From Tetrapyrgos nigripes (taxonomy: Eukaryota; Basidiomycota; Agaricomycetes; Agaricales; Campanellaceae): a stretch of 64,000 bases of DNA. This document shows, one piece after another, positions 44,682 to 56,447 of this stretch (positions within the stretch are counted from its first letter, which is position 1; every line of letters starts with the position of its first letter). The notes below the pieces were generated by a model that saw only the letters and a list, made by a program, of their open reading frames with translations, was not told where the DNA came from and searched no databases. The translations under genes and the position numbers were made by a program. The stretch covers positions 186,001-250,000 of the forward strand of contig JAACJM010000088.1 of assembly GCA_013368315.1 (NCBI GenBank), read 5' to 3'.

Positions 44682-45300
44682 TCAAATTCTTTCTCCTATG
44701 GTACCCACAGTAACGGCTTCAATGTCTTTGTGATTGTAGAATCTCGTCGACATCACCGGGATATTGAATAACATATTATCGACAATCTTCGGAACCGTCA
44801 GTAAAGCAAATAATGGAAAGAAGATAGATAAACGAATGACAACACCTCTAGACTTGATCAGGCGTTTAGTCTCAGTGAAGTACTTCGCCACGTCAATGGA
44901 GATAAGGTCATAAGGGACCTCTGCTTTCATGTTGAGCATAGAGTTGTGGGCAGGACCCACGGTGACTACAGAGAGGTCGGCCATAGACATTGACAAGTTG
45001 TCTTCAGCGTTGCTTCAGCGACCTATCGTCAAGAGTCAGACGAATGGGACAGTATGACGTGACGTTTGCAGCATGCTCCTTGCTGACCTCAAGGGTGTAC
45101 AGTTCTCCACCCTCGGGCAGTGCACGTCCCAGCCATATCTTGGAGTATCTGGCATGGAGATGAGCGGGATGGACAGAGATTTGCTGACTGCGATGTCTGG
45201 AAGCCCATTGTCGGAAGCGTTCTTGAGAGCTGCAGCCTGCGTCTAGAATTGGGTCTGCTGGTACGAGGAAAGAGTTGTGGTAATTGTCAGACTGACTCAT
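44682..45300 (-). pseudogene. O-methyltransferase copy 3, degenerate
   Basis: Recognisable fragments only: DNYHNSFLVPADPILDAG, YSKIWLGRALPEGGELYTLEV, VTVGPAHNSMLNMKAEVPYDLISIDVAKYF and GTIGERI. The segment between the N-terminus and the SAM loop is out of frame, DADKPSN is reduced to DVAK, and the C-terminus is changed. More diverged than copy 2, so it decayed earlier. Confidence 0.8.
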
Positions 45301-45714
45301 TGAGCATAAGACTCACAAAGTGGAGAAGTCATAGGCTGTGGGTACCACCTTAGAACCTTTAATCTTGCGTGTGTTATGTTACGAACTAGAGACGAAATCG
45401 GATACCATGATTACATTTGACAACATTGATTTGACGTTGATAGCAGGGATATTCGTTTCGAGACTTGGATATCGTGTCGTCGCGACGCCGACCGTTTCGA
45501 ACATACTGTCACAGTCACATGATGAGTACAACTTCAGGTTAGCATGACTCGTGTTCGCGTTTGAACTCAACGACCATCTCCTTCCCCTAATACCCCTAAG
45601 CTCTGCCTATACGTCTTATAGTGTACTTTCGAAGCTATGGAGAACATGTGAGTCACATCTGAATCTGACAGGCCATATCCCTAAACGTTGTCCATATCAA
45701 GTCGACAACGCCTC
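45301..45714. other. intergenic, nothing recognised
   Basis: Between the degenerate methyltransferase and the SNF2 gene; short open frames only. Confidence 0.5.
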
Positions 45715-48700
45715 ATGGCGCAAGACGCGCAACTATACCCAAACCTTAAAGACGCGCGCAGCTCCACGCCTCGTAGTGTGATGGTATGTCTGTAGTATAC
45801 CTCAATGGGTTACTGAGACTGAACTTTACGTGCAGACCATCTCTTCATCCTCTTCATCCTCTTCTTCGTCCTCTGCTTCGTCCTCGAGCTCCTCAAACGG
45901 ATCCCGTACGAAGCCCTCTCAAGCTCGTAGAGCCATTGTAATTTCCTCAGACGAGGAAGATGAAGACGATGATGTCGTAGAAGTAGCACCTTTCAAACCT
46001 TCCAACATGAACCATTCGAAATTACCTCAAACCAAGCCCGTCAAAACGCCCACCATAAATGATGGTTTCAAGTCTAAACCTTTGCAGCAGCCTCTACCTC
46101 GCACTATGCAATCCAAACCTCTTCCAGCCGCGAAGACGATGCCCGTAGCCATGCCTATCCGACCGGCATTTGCTCCCGAGAAAACCTTGCCAACAGTGCC
46201 ACTCCACCCCGAGGACGAAAGGGATGGTGAAGTAATAAAGATGCCCGCTCTCGAAGACGAAAATGTTTACATGTCGCCGACTGATGCTGACAAGGCTCTT
46301 CGGGAGCTCATGAGCGGGAACATGAACGAGGACGTCGACGTGGAAATCAACCCAGAAGACGCTATTGTTAAAGGCTTCAAGGAAGGCTTCACTCTCTTGC
46401 CTCATCAGATCATAGGCAGGAATTGGATGAAGGAGAGAGAGAATCCCTCTGAGAAGAAGATGGGTGGGATTCTTGCCGATGACATGGGGTCAGTGTTTTT
46501 GCCTTCCTGGGTTGATGTGTTATTGACGGCCAAACAGGCTCGGGAAGACAATCCAGGCCCTGACCCGCATTGTTGAGGGACGACCGAAGAAGAAGGATCG
46601 TGAAGATGGTTGGTCGCCGACAACACTGTATGTCATCTTGACAAGAAGGGTCTTTCTTCATCTGACGTTCTATGTAGGGTGGTCTGTCCCCTCGCACTCG
46701 TTGCGCAGTGGGCGAGTGAAATAGAGCGAATGTGTGTCGGATTGACGGTCATCAAGCACCAGGGCACGTCCCGGACTCATGGTAAGATATTTGCTCGTCT
46801 GTATTGTGACTCTTCGCTCATTTTATCGTTGCAGACCCGAAGGTTCTTACCAATGCTCACGTTGTGGTCACAACGTATGATACCGTCAAGTCGGAATACA
46901 GCACCTACAGTCCTCCTGCAAAAGATGAGAGCAAATCGAAAGCAAAGAAGAAACAGGCTGTCGACGACACTGATAGCAGTGATGGCGAGCATTTCGGGCG
47001 AACGTTAGTCAAGAATACGAAAAAGTCCAAAGCGAAACCGAAGGATGCCCTTTTCAGGATAAGATGGTTTCGAGTTGTCCTGGGTAAGCTTCCAGCTTCT
47101 ACTTCTTCAATCACTGTGTGCTCATGGATTCGACAGATGAAGCCCACAACATCAAGAATAGGTCTACTCAGGGTGCTATAGCGTGTTGTGAACTGGAAGC
47201 CAAATTCCGTTGGGCTCTGACCGGAACGCCGCTGTATGTGGTGTTCCTGTTCTCTTAGATCCTACACTGACCTTCGTAATAGGCAGAACGATGTGACCGA
47301 AATCTACTCCCTCTTCAAGTTCCTACGAATCAAGCCCTTCAGCTCGTGGGACCATTTCAACGAGAACATCGCCAAGCGCATCAAGAGTGGCAATGGTGCT
47401 AATCGAGCAATGAAGCGGTTACAAGTGAGTTTTTTTTTTTTGAAAAATTTCCACTTTGAGAACGTGCTCTCAATCTTCATCTTAGGTGGTGTTGAAACAG
47501 ATTATGTTGCGTCGGCAGAAGACTGATACAATGAATGGCAAAGTCCTCATTGAGTTGCCTCAACGTATTGTGAACATCATATCCTGCGACTTTTCCCCGT
47601 CCGAGCAACACTTCTATGACGATCTTGAGATGAAGATGGGAGACGTCAAAGATAAACTCATGGCTGCCGCAGAACGTGAGGGCAAGAACGCCAACTATAT
47701 GGCAGTGTTGCTGTTGCTACTTAGACTGCGTCAAGGTAAGTTTCTATCTTCTCACTTCCACAACCATTTTTTTACTGAATCTGTCGTGGCTTTCAGCCTG
47801 CAATCACCCATCCCTCGTCTCAAAGGACTACAAAGTAGATCTCGAAGCTGTTGAGTCTCAGGCTGCGAAGAAAGCTTCGGATGAGACGGACGGTGATGAT
47901 TTGGTTGCTGCATTCGGAGCTCTTGGTGTTACACGCAAGTGTGCCATTTGCACTGTCGAGTGAGTACACTGTTTACTTGGCCAACCTTTGTCCCTTGATG
48001 TTGACCTTGATTCAGATTGACGAGTGAGAATACCACGACCTCTAAGGTCGAAGGTCACTGTGATGGCTGCTCCGTTCTTGCCGTGCAAGCTCGTCAGCAG
48101 AGCATCGCCAGACCTGACTCGGCCAAAATCCGCAAGATCCTTGAATTGCTACGCCATGTCGACGAGACCTCGGAAGGAAAGGACAAGACCATTATCTTCT
48201 CCCAGTTTACGTCCATGTTGGACTTGATCCAGCCGTTCCTGAAAGACAAAGGCATCCGATTCGTAAGATGTGAGTTCTAGTCTTTTGCTGAGGTGTCAGG
48301 ACGATCTATCAACATGTTTTGGTTCATGCAGATGACGGGTCCATGAATTCGGTCGATAGGGAGAAATCCATCGAAGCTATCAAGAAAGATGACCGCGTCA
48401 AGGTCATTCTCATATCATTCAAAGCCGGTAGCACTGGTGCGTACATGGTCATCAGTCCTGGTTCAATTATTAAATGGGTATTCGCAGGCCTTAATCTAAC
48501 CGCCTGCAACAACGTTATCCTGGTCGATTTGTGGTGGAACCCTGCGCTCGAGGTCTGTATCATGGTAGCATGTGGCTTATGACTCTTTCACTGAAAATTT
48601 CCCTCCTCCAGGACCAGGCTTTTGATCGAGCTCATCGCTTCGGCCAACTCAAGGATGTCAATATCTACAAGCTGAAAATTGACGCCACGGTAGAGGATCG

Positions 48701-48901
48701 CATCCTCGAGGTCCGTATTTCAGTCTTTTGTTGGTTTCACAATAAAATTGATGTATCTCTTCCCAATAGCTTCAAGACAAGAAACGTGAGCTTGCGCGCG
48801 CTGCCCTCAGTGGTGACAAGATCAAGAATATCAGGCTTGGTTTGGATGACCTAATGGCTTTGTTCCGACCTGGTGCGGGCAACGAAGACGACGACGATTA
48901 G
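45715..48901 (+). CDS. SNF2-family ATPase (Rad5/Rad16/Uls1 group)
   Basis: I place the start at 45715: ATGGCGCAAGAC opens 23 codons that splice (gtatgt at 45784, gtgcag) in phase 0 into [10 protein letters not shown]. There is no ATG at the beginning of exon 2, so this upstream exon is needed. A long Ser-rich acidic N-terminus ([12 protein letters not shown]) precedes the helicase: Walker [13 protein letters not shown] (formed by splicing), [23 protein letters not shown], Walker [54 protein letters not shown] and motif [14 protein letters not shown]. Between lobes, CAICTVE...GHCDGC replaces a full RING finger. About 14 short exons; about 840 residues. Acts in chromatin remodelling or DNA repair. 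Confidence 0.9.
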
Positions 48902-49150
48902 GTCTGTTTGCAATGCGTTTACGAAACCCAACGAGACTGTATATATTCTTTTGCTCTATCTTGGCCTAGCCATCCTCCATACCATCTACTGGACTGTATA
49001 TACTAGACGCAATATCCTCCATACATGCAACCGCACAGCAATCAACAACACATCTTGTATCCTTCTTGGCAATATTCATATGTAGACATTCTTACATGCA
49101 CTCTGTTGGATTATATGACACAAAAGGTATCGCAACAACGAGCCATTCGT

Positions 49151-49985
49151 TTAGGAGATGTATCCTTTTGCGAGGAGATATTCGGTTATGATTCGAACGC
49201 TTTCTGTGACGTCGGTCTCTGCAGTGTTGATGTGGATCTCAGGGTTTGCAGGAGCTTCGTAAGGAGCAGATATGCCAGTGAAGTCTTGAGAAGATTCTTT
49301 TGAGTCAGAACAGCGTAATGAAATCCCATAGATGCTCACCTTTTATTTCACCAGCCCTGGCTTTCTTGTACAGCCCCTTTGGATCTCTCTGCTCAACAAC
49401 ACTAAGCGGGGCATCGACAAAGACCTCGACAAAAGGTAATGAAGCCTGGTCATGGATTTGACGAGCAAAGTCTCGATCAACGCGATAAGGAGAGATGAAA
49501 GCGGTGATGGCTACGCAACACGAGTCGGCAAAGAGTTTGGATACCTGCACCTCAAGTGTGAGCGGAGGATTGGTGTGTAAGGGAAGGAAGAGAAGGAAGA
49601 TGGCTGACCTCGCCAATCCGACGGATGTTCTCGTTACGAGACTTTTCATCGAAACCCAGGTCCTTGTTCAAACCAAATCTAATATTATCACCATCCAAGC
49701 GATAGCTGAACTTGTGTAGATGAAGAAGATGCTGTTCTAGCGCACAAGCTATCGTAGACTATGGGTAAGTTAGGTGAGCTATCCAAACTTGCGATAAAAG
49801 AGGGTCATACCTTGCCGCTTGCACTCAGACCTGTGAGCCAAATAGTTACCCCCTTCTGCTTTAGTAGGTTGACGCGTTCGTCTGCGGAAACAGAGCCTGC
49901 AGGGGGACGATTGATTGAGAATTTTCAAGGGAAAATGAGGAGTCCAAACGAACATACCCGGATGAAAAGTGATATTGGTGGCCAT
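49151..49985 (-). CDS. MET14: adenylyl-sulfate kinase (APS kinase)
   Basis: Starts [10 protein letters not shown] (49985). Exons give the P-loop GLSASGKST (split by an intron), [62 protein letters not shown] and the C-terminus [15 protein letters not shown]. This is the complete APS kinase, about 205 residues, which phosphorylates adenylyl sulfate to PAPS in the cytosolic sulfate assimilation pathway. No lesion; a single-domain protein, not fused to sulfurylase. Confidence 0.94.
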
Positions 49986-50328
49986 GTCAGTCAAGTACAG
50001 CGGTCGTAGCCTTTTGACAGCTCAGAAGGGTAGACGAGGTAGTCGTTAACAGGAGAGCCATGCTTAGTGAGAAACTGGCGATGTCGAATATCGATGAGGG
50101 AATGATTTGTCTATGATGTGCTGATCGTGCGCGTGTACTCGGCTTTACAATCATCGTCAATTGAAGTTTCCTAGGTAGAGATATGGATACAGAAGTAGAA
50201 AAGCAACGATTTGACATCTACAAACTGGTAATCCCAGATTCCAGTCTACCAATCCTATACATAAATACTACACAGGACCCGATAGTAGTAGTACAGTTTC
50301 CAATAAGTATACTTTACACAAATGACCT
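49986..50328. other. intergenic between tandem minus-strand genes
   Basis: Upstream region of MET14 and 3' end of the next gene. Nothing distinct seen. Confidence 0.5.
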
Positions 50329-52525
50329 TCAAGTCAAATTTGTGAGTAACGCCCTGCGTTGTGAGCTGATAATACATAGTGTGATGAAAGCCCCAATTAA
50401 AAATCCTGAAACTACGCAGGACACGCTCTCCGAAACCACAGAGCGAGTCTTGCTGTAGGGAGCTGATGGCCAGAGAAATTCCGGGGCTTCGAGGACCTGC
50501 GAGTGACCCAGAATCTTCAAGTCATCTGAATCCGCTAAGCTCAATTCCTCAAACTCCTCATCAGCTTCTTCCGTTGTACCCACTTCTTGGTCATCCGAGT
50601 TGTCAGTGCCATTTTCCTCCACATTCTCAATCAGCCTAGCTTTGCCCTTGCCCTTCAAATCCACCTCGGACACCCCGGGTAACGGTACTAGCGGCAAGCA
50701 TGGATCAGCTACTGATCCAAGTCCGCCAACAAGAGGGTTTCGGCGAGGCAAGAACATCTGTAAATCACCCATGATAGCTCTGCAGCCTTCGGACATGGGA
50801 GTATCCAGCTCGAGGTCTTCAGGCAGAGAAGGAAGAGCAGTGAGATAGGCAGATGGACTAGCCATGGTGGATGTTAGGGGGACAGGTAAGAACGTAGTGA
50901 TGAGAGTTGGTCTTTCCCTATGACTACCGGAAGTTCCTGCCTCTGCTGACGACGCAGATGATGATGACGACGATGATGATGCCGGTCGCGAAATATCTGA
51001 CCCATAGATACTTGGGGAATGTGGCTGCGGCAAGGTTATGGGCGTCAGAGGTGAAGCTAGGTGCGTCGAAGGTAAAAGCAGAGGAGAACGAGGGGGTGAT
51101 GAAGTTGTTGACGCTGAAGAAAATTCGGGAGAGGGTGGGTGGTTGACTATAGGGGTTAACGGGAAACGAGACTTGTACGGCGTTGTGGGTAAGGAAGGTG
51201 GTGTGGAGAAGGAGCTCGGGGTGACGGGGGAAATAGGAGAGGAACCACTCGATGAAGATGTTCCCGAGGATGATGATGGAATGGTGATTTTCAGGGAACG
51301 ACGCCTTGGAGATGTCGGGAATATATCCGTCGTTTCCAAAATGGGGATAGGCGTCATTTCTTCTTGGTTTGGCTCTAGAATTTCTGGCTCGTCGTGCTGG
51401 GCATGCTCATCAAATCGTACTGGAAGAAGTTTCTCTTGATCGTGGAGAGTCACTTCCAGCTGGTCTATGACGCCTTGAAGCCGTGTCAATTCAGCCTCCA
51501 TCTTGCATGTATGCTTGGCCCGCACTTCTTCCGCTAGCAGATAGATCGGTGCTCTTATGAGGACACCCATCTCGTTGCTTTCTGTGGAACCGGACTGTTC
51601 GGGCCAATGGGCAATGACGCACGCCAAGTCCCGCGTCTTTGCGACCGCCTTATGCAGATCTTCGTGTACCATGTCATAGAACCATGGATCCAGAAGAGAT
51701 ATGGCCAAACGCACGGACCCAACTGCCGTGTCCCGAGCCCGAGTCTGGAATGGGAGACGCAGGAATCGATCTGCCATTTCCTGACAAAATTTCCGGTACG
51801 TGGACTGCGGGCTGTCAAAGTTCCAAGAGAGGATCCGTAGAGGTACTTCCGAGCTGGAAGGCTTTGTGAAATAGGATGGGAGTCTATCTAGCACAGAAAG
51901 TAGTGGGACTGAAGCCAACACCGCTGACCGTGGTATGAAGCCGTACACCAGAACAGATTGGGATTCTTGAGCGAAGCGCTGCCATCGGGAATGCTTCTCG
52001 TGCCTAGCAAAGAGCTCAGAACGTCTAGCGCAAAGGTACAGAAAGGTAAACTCACAGAGTGTGTCCATTACCCTTCTTCAAGAGTTGCAGTGCAGTAACT
52101 GCTTTTCCAGCGACAGCAGCAGCATTAATAACGGCAATCTCAACGTCATGTTTTACACCAGAGTTGTATCGCCGAACTGCGTCCCAGATAGCCCAAGCAA
52201 AGCTGCAAGATGTGGAGATGAAAGGAGAGGAAGACCGGGTTTCCCAGCTCAGGTGGTTGATGCAATCCTCGTAGGTAGCAGTCTCTGCAAGAGACGAACC
52301 GAATGGAAGGTACATGTCGGACGAAATAGGGGTGGACGGAGCGTATTTCTGGTCAAACTTGCTCCCAACGAAGAACGCAGAGTCCTCATCGGTAGAGACT
52401 GCTTTCTTAGGAGTGTAGACCCGGAAAAGAAACTTGTTGTAGGTAATGGCGTCGAATGTGATGTCCTGTCCGAACCCGACTTGCGGGAGGAAGCGATGCT
52501 CTTCGTGAGGGATCTCGTTCCTCAT
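50329..52525 (-). CDS. large hypothetical protein with C-terminal membrane anchor
   Basis: Two exons: 52525 to about 52072 and about 52034 to 50329, joined at gtgagt...gctag to read GNGHTLRSELFARHEK. The N-terminal 350 residues look globular (FLFRVYTPKKAVSTDEDSAF, FISTSCSFAWAIWDAVRRY, VYGFIPRSAVLASVPLLSVL) and resemble the DUF7587-type domain of fungal proteins; that name is tentative. The next 280 residues are Ser/Pro-rich and acidic. A single hydrophobic segment near the end (CVVSGFLIGAFITLCII) suggests a tail anchor with the bulk in the cytosol. About 710 residues. Function unknown. Confidence 0.75.
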
Positions 52526-53185
52526 CTTCAGACACTAGAGGTCGCAGTAAAGAGTGAGAACCCTCATCCATCCAAACCGCATGTTTTATGTCGACTCCAT
52601 CGATAGGCTCGTGTATGCCGCATGACTTTGGCATGCCATTTCATCTCCTTCAGCGCAGCTCCAGTGGATGAGATTTGTCCCTGTGGTCAAAGCGTGTAGC
52701 ACCGCTTCCGGAGATCAAGGAGATTCTAGAAAGCCGAGAACGAATGGGCTTTCAGCATAGCAAGTCACACGAATGATAAGTAACCTCGACTTTTTGGCGT
52801 GCGGAAGAAGGCAAGGATTCGGAACGTGCCATGTCCCAGGATCCCATTTACAATTACAGTTGGACAGCCTGATATAAGTAGAGTTGATATTAGAGTGAAC
52901 TGAGCGTTCCTACGTGTGCGTGGACTTGAAATTACTCACAGCTTCTGCGCTGCTTGGTGCAGGAACAACTTTAACGAGTGTACTCTGTTCATCAGTTCCG
53001 ATTCACGTCACTGTAATGCGAACTGGGGAATTCCCACGTTGCCTTCTCGCAACTGCACCTTGTGTCGGGGTCATTGGCAATGCTTTGGCCGCGATACAAG
53101 TCTCGGTGACTGATACAGACCGCTCCACTCAAACAAGTGGGATTTTGAACAGGTATGTATACCGTAGTCTTGAGTTTCTAGATTC
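52526..53185. other. intergenic, nothing firm
   Basis: Contains two overlapping open frames at 52914-53192 (plus), one of them Cys-rich (NCTLCRGHWQC). No splice support or homology, so not called. Confidence 0.4.
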
Positions 53186-54044
53186 ATGCTGACCAAGTCT
53201 GCGCGGAATGACTTGTCTTTCCTACCAGTCAAAGCACTTGGCTATGCATCTCGATTTAGCGTTCCGCGCTGGCTGAAAATATCAACTCAACATACTGTCA
53301 AGACTCTATGTATGTGTTCAATTGGGAGGTTCAAGGCCTCATTGTGCAGATCCCTCGTTGCCTCCTCGATAAACATTGTCCCAGTGCTTCCCCAGACTGC
53401 GAGAGTAGCTTCGCCCCGTTCCTCTCGCAACAGCTCTATGCTATCCGACCAATTTTCTTCTCAAATCCAAAGCATGACGCCTTCGAGTAAAAGTTCTTTA
53501 GCGTTGCCCAATGGATCAGGGACTGGTTCACCTCTCGTCCCCAAAAACACCGGGAATGTAACAATGGAACGCAGGACAAAGAGAAGGAAATTTGTTTCTG
53601 ATTTGAAAGGCTTAGGTAGGCCATCTTTCTCTATCTATCTGAGACTCGACGTCGACTAACTCATCAATATCTTCCATGTGCCTCCCGTAGCCCTCAAGCC
53701 CTCGCACGATCAACTCTATTCGGGTAACTCTTACCACATCCATGAGGATTTGACCAAATCCTCTACGAAGGCTAGTGAGGATTGGACGGAACACTTTAGT
53801 GAGGTGTGGGCAACTCCAAGGACCTATGCAGAAGATGGGAAGGACCATAGCCTGACGACACTCGGTACTGCTTTGAGGAGGAGTAGAAGCTGGACATCAT
53901 CGCCAAGGACTGGATTAGGGACCAGGGATTATTCTGCGAAAATGAAGCACTTTTGGTCAACGTCAATCCTATCTGCAGGACAGGGAGGTGATGTTTCGTT
54001 CATCAAAGCCGCTGTGGCTACGACATTGCACCGGATAGAAGAAG
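53186..54044 (+). CDS. hypothetical exons upstream of HET domain
   Basis: An open frame from 53186 joins, through a plausible intron (gtaggc, branch CTAAC, cccgtag) at about 53615-53691, to ALKPSHDQLYSGNSYHIHEDL...ending KAAVATTLHRIEE at 54044. Ser-rich, no recognised domain. It could be the N-terminal part of the HET gene, as such proteins often have a Ser-rich leader and a KAAV..TL segment, but the next splice does not keep frame with the HET exon. Confidence 0.35.
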
Positions 54045-54104
54045 GTGTGTCCGATTTGTCATTCACGTCTGCAAACCACTGACCGCCTCTGATTCAGTAC
54101 ATAG

Positions 54105-54920
54105 CCTCATTGCTTCATCAACGCCCATTCTCTCGAGCTGACCGAATTCGGTAAAGGCGACGCAATCCCTCCTTACGCAATTTTATCGCATCGATGGGGC
54201 AAGCAAGCAGACGAGGTCGGGTACCAAGAGTTGTTTAATAAACGCCCTACCACGGAAACGCTTCAAAAAACAGGCTATCAGAAAATCATAGCAGCCTGCA
54301 AGCAAGCTCTCGTACACGGCTTGCAATATCTCTGGGTCGATACCTGCTGCATCAATCAACACGATAAAGACGATGTCCATCGCAATATTAAATCCATGTT
54401 TGCGTATTATCAGCATTCCCGCATCTGTTTCGCGTATCTCGTCGATGTCGATGGCGAGGATTTTCGAGATAGCGTGTGGTTTACACGTGGGTGGACGCTG
54501 CAGGAGCTGCTTGCACCTCTGGATGTCATATTCTTCAACTGCAACTGGGAAAGCATTGGACGCAGGAACGATCGAAGCCAGGAGATATCCTTCATAACTG
54601 GGATACCCGAAGATGTCATAAAAGGAGAAACACACATACACGAGGTCGACGTAGAAGAGAAAATGTTCTGGTCCGCACATCGGGAGACAAGTCGACCTCC
54701 AGATCAAGCATATTGTCTTTTCGGCATTTTGGAGGTCTCGGTGGAACCTAATTACGATGAAGATGCCGAGACAGCGTTTTCGAGGTTGTGTGAGGCGTGG
54801 TTCAGGAAATTTTCAGAGGAATCGGGGGGACGGAGGATTATGGTACCGACTTTATGGGTCTTTGAGATTGAGATCTCGGGAGCGCAAGGGCAAAGAGGCT
54901 TGGACTTATCGTTTGCGTAA
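54105..54920 (+). CDS. HET-domain protein (heterokaryon incompatibility type)
   Basis: Reads INAHSLELTEFGKGDAIPPY, AILSHRWGKQADEVGYQEL, KIIAACKQALVHGLQYLWVDTCCIN, MFAYYQHSRICFAYLVDV, VWFTRGWTLQELLAP and DQAYCLFGILEVSVEPNYDE. These are the conserved blocks of the HET domain of filamentous fungi, which in known cases triggers cell death after fusion of unlike strains. The 5' boundary is the acceptor catag at 54104; the start exon is unresolved. The frame ends at 54920 without a NACHT or WD40 part, so it is a short HET protein or a truncated one. A second frame (54757-55029) overlaps the tail. Confidence 0.8.
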   Translation, partial: PHCFINAHSLELTEFGKGDAIPPYAILSHRWGKQADEVGYQELFNKRPTTETLQKTGYQKIIAACKQALVHGLQYLWVDTCCINQHDKDDVHRNIKSMFAYYQHSRICFAYLVDVDGEDFRDSVWFTRGWTLQELLAPLDVIFFNCNWESIGRRNDRSQEISFITGIPEDVIKGETHIHEVDVEEKMFWSAHRETSRPPDQAYCLFGILEVSVEPNYDEDAETAFSRLCEAWFRKFSEESGGRRIMVPTLWVFEIEISGAQGQRGLDLSFA

Positions 54921-56447
54921 TGATGAGGCTAGGATTATGACTTGGAAGGAGGATGCGGTGGGGTCGTTTTCAGATGAATCGGAACCATACAGCCCCATTC
55001 TCCCTCGAATAGAGCAGGTTGGTGGTTGAGACTACAGCTCAGCGCCCAGCGCCCAGTTCGTGGTCTACTGAGCTGGATTCTTGCACACTGGTCTTTCGGT
55101 GTCTTTTTTCCTACTATTGGCGGGATTATACTGTCGACTGGGTACTTCTGTTCCTAGTTGTGGCGGACATAGTAGACACGTAATAAAAGTATTCTACTTT
55201 TCTCGTACTTGTTTTAAGGACCTCTTAACGAAGGTCTAATCATCGCTGTAAGTTCAAACCTCAATTTCGTTTTCTACTCATTCAACGCTTCGTGCGCAGG
55301 ACCCCAAAGCTGTCCTTATCCTCACACCTCCGTGGCTCGTTCTCCGGGTCTTACGTTTCCGTGGCTCAGGTACTCGCCTTCTCAATCACAGCCTCCGTGG
55401 CTTCTTTCATTGTCTCCTCTCTGTCTCAATCTTTCTTGCCATTTTTTGATCCCCTATCTGTCCGTTTAGTATACCTCTGTTCCTGTTTTTGTCTCAGATA
55501 CTTTACATTGAAACTTATACTTCTCGGAGAGGCTTGGCACGGCTCACTATATCATTCTTTCCTTTCCCGTCGTAACCCCATCGTTACTCACGAGTCACGA
55601 AGATGATTAGAAACTCATCATCTTAAGCCAATAGTCTAGAGTGCATGTAGAAATATTTGACGCGTCGACGCGGCATGCTGTTTTATCAACTACTATCATG
55701 ACCGTCTGCACCAGTGACAGAGTCCTCCTTTCTACATCAAGCTTAGCTAGCTACCATCGTTCTTACGTAAGAGCAGCTTCTGCCAAGCCTTTGCATCTGG
55801 TTGAACTGTGGCACCAAACTGGCACCTTCGCACGTCATGTTCTTGACCATAACTACACTCTCATTCAAGAGACGAAACGATTAGAAGGAATCAAGGAGCT
55901 CGAGGTGACGTGTATGTTTATCATCATGCTTGTCCTGTATATCGACATAAATTTTCTGAAGTGCCAGCAGTGGCCCAGCACGAGCTATAGTCACATCAAT
56001 GATATTGTCAACACTCATTCCAAACCCATTCAGGCTTCCTCCCACTATGAACCGGTCAGGCAGTCAAGATGTGCTGCGGATTAGAGAGCCTGTCTTTTGG
56101 GCTCTGTTTGAGGTTCCCATTGTTGTTCTTAACATCTCTCGCCCCCGCAACCTTGCGGCCATAATCAACTGAAGCCTAGTGGGACCTGACTCTCAATACT
56201 ATCTGCGCAGCAGAAACATAAGTCTGTCATGTATCATCTTTGCTTCTGGCAGGCAGCAGCCATGCTTCGCTCAGCTGACAAGACAAAAGTCGTGATTTTA
56301 CGAGTGCGACCTGCACTTAAATTCGCATTAAACCCGCATCCCTCGGAACTATCGCACATGTCTCTTCTCACAAGAAACGCGTGAAAACAAGGATACAATC
56401 AAGAACGCCGAGCCCGAGTTCTTGGCCAAGCTACCTAAACAGGAAAG
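54921..56447. other. intergenic with weak ORFs
   Basis: Open frames at 55292-55606 and 55641-56084 (plus) have start codons but no domain or firm splice signal. The second reads RVLLSTSSLASYHRSY and ends in a possible intron at about 55919. Not called as genes. Confidence 0.4.

Noticed and set aside
46480..46550. Possible Ser for Leu in the SNF2 Walker A loop
   Set aside because: The correct splice reads DDMGLGKT.
51038..51439. 133-codon plus-strand frame rich in Gly/Glu
   Set aside because: Exact antisense shadow of the Ser/Pro-rich region of the minus-strand membrane protein.
55245..55275. TTCAAACC-like B-box resembling a tRNA
   Set aside because: No acceptor stem or anticodon arm can be drawn around it.
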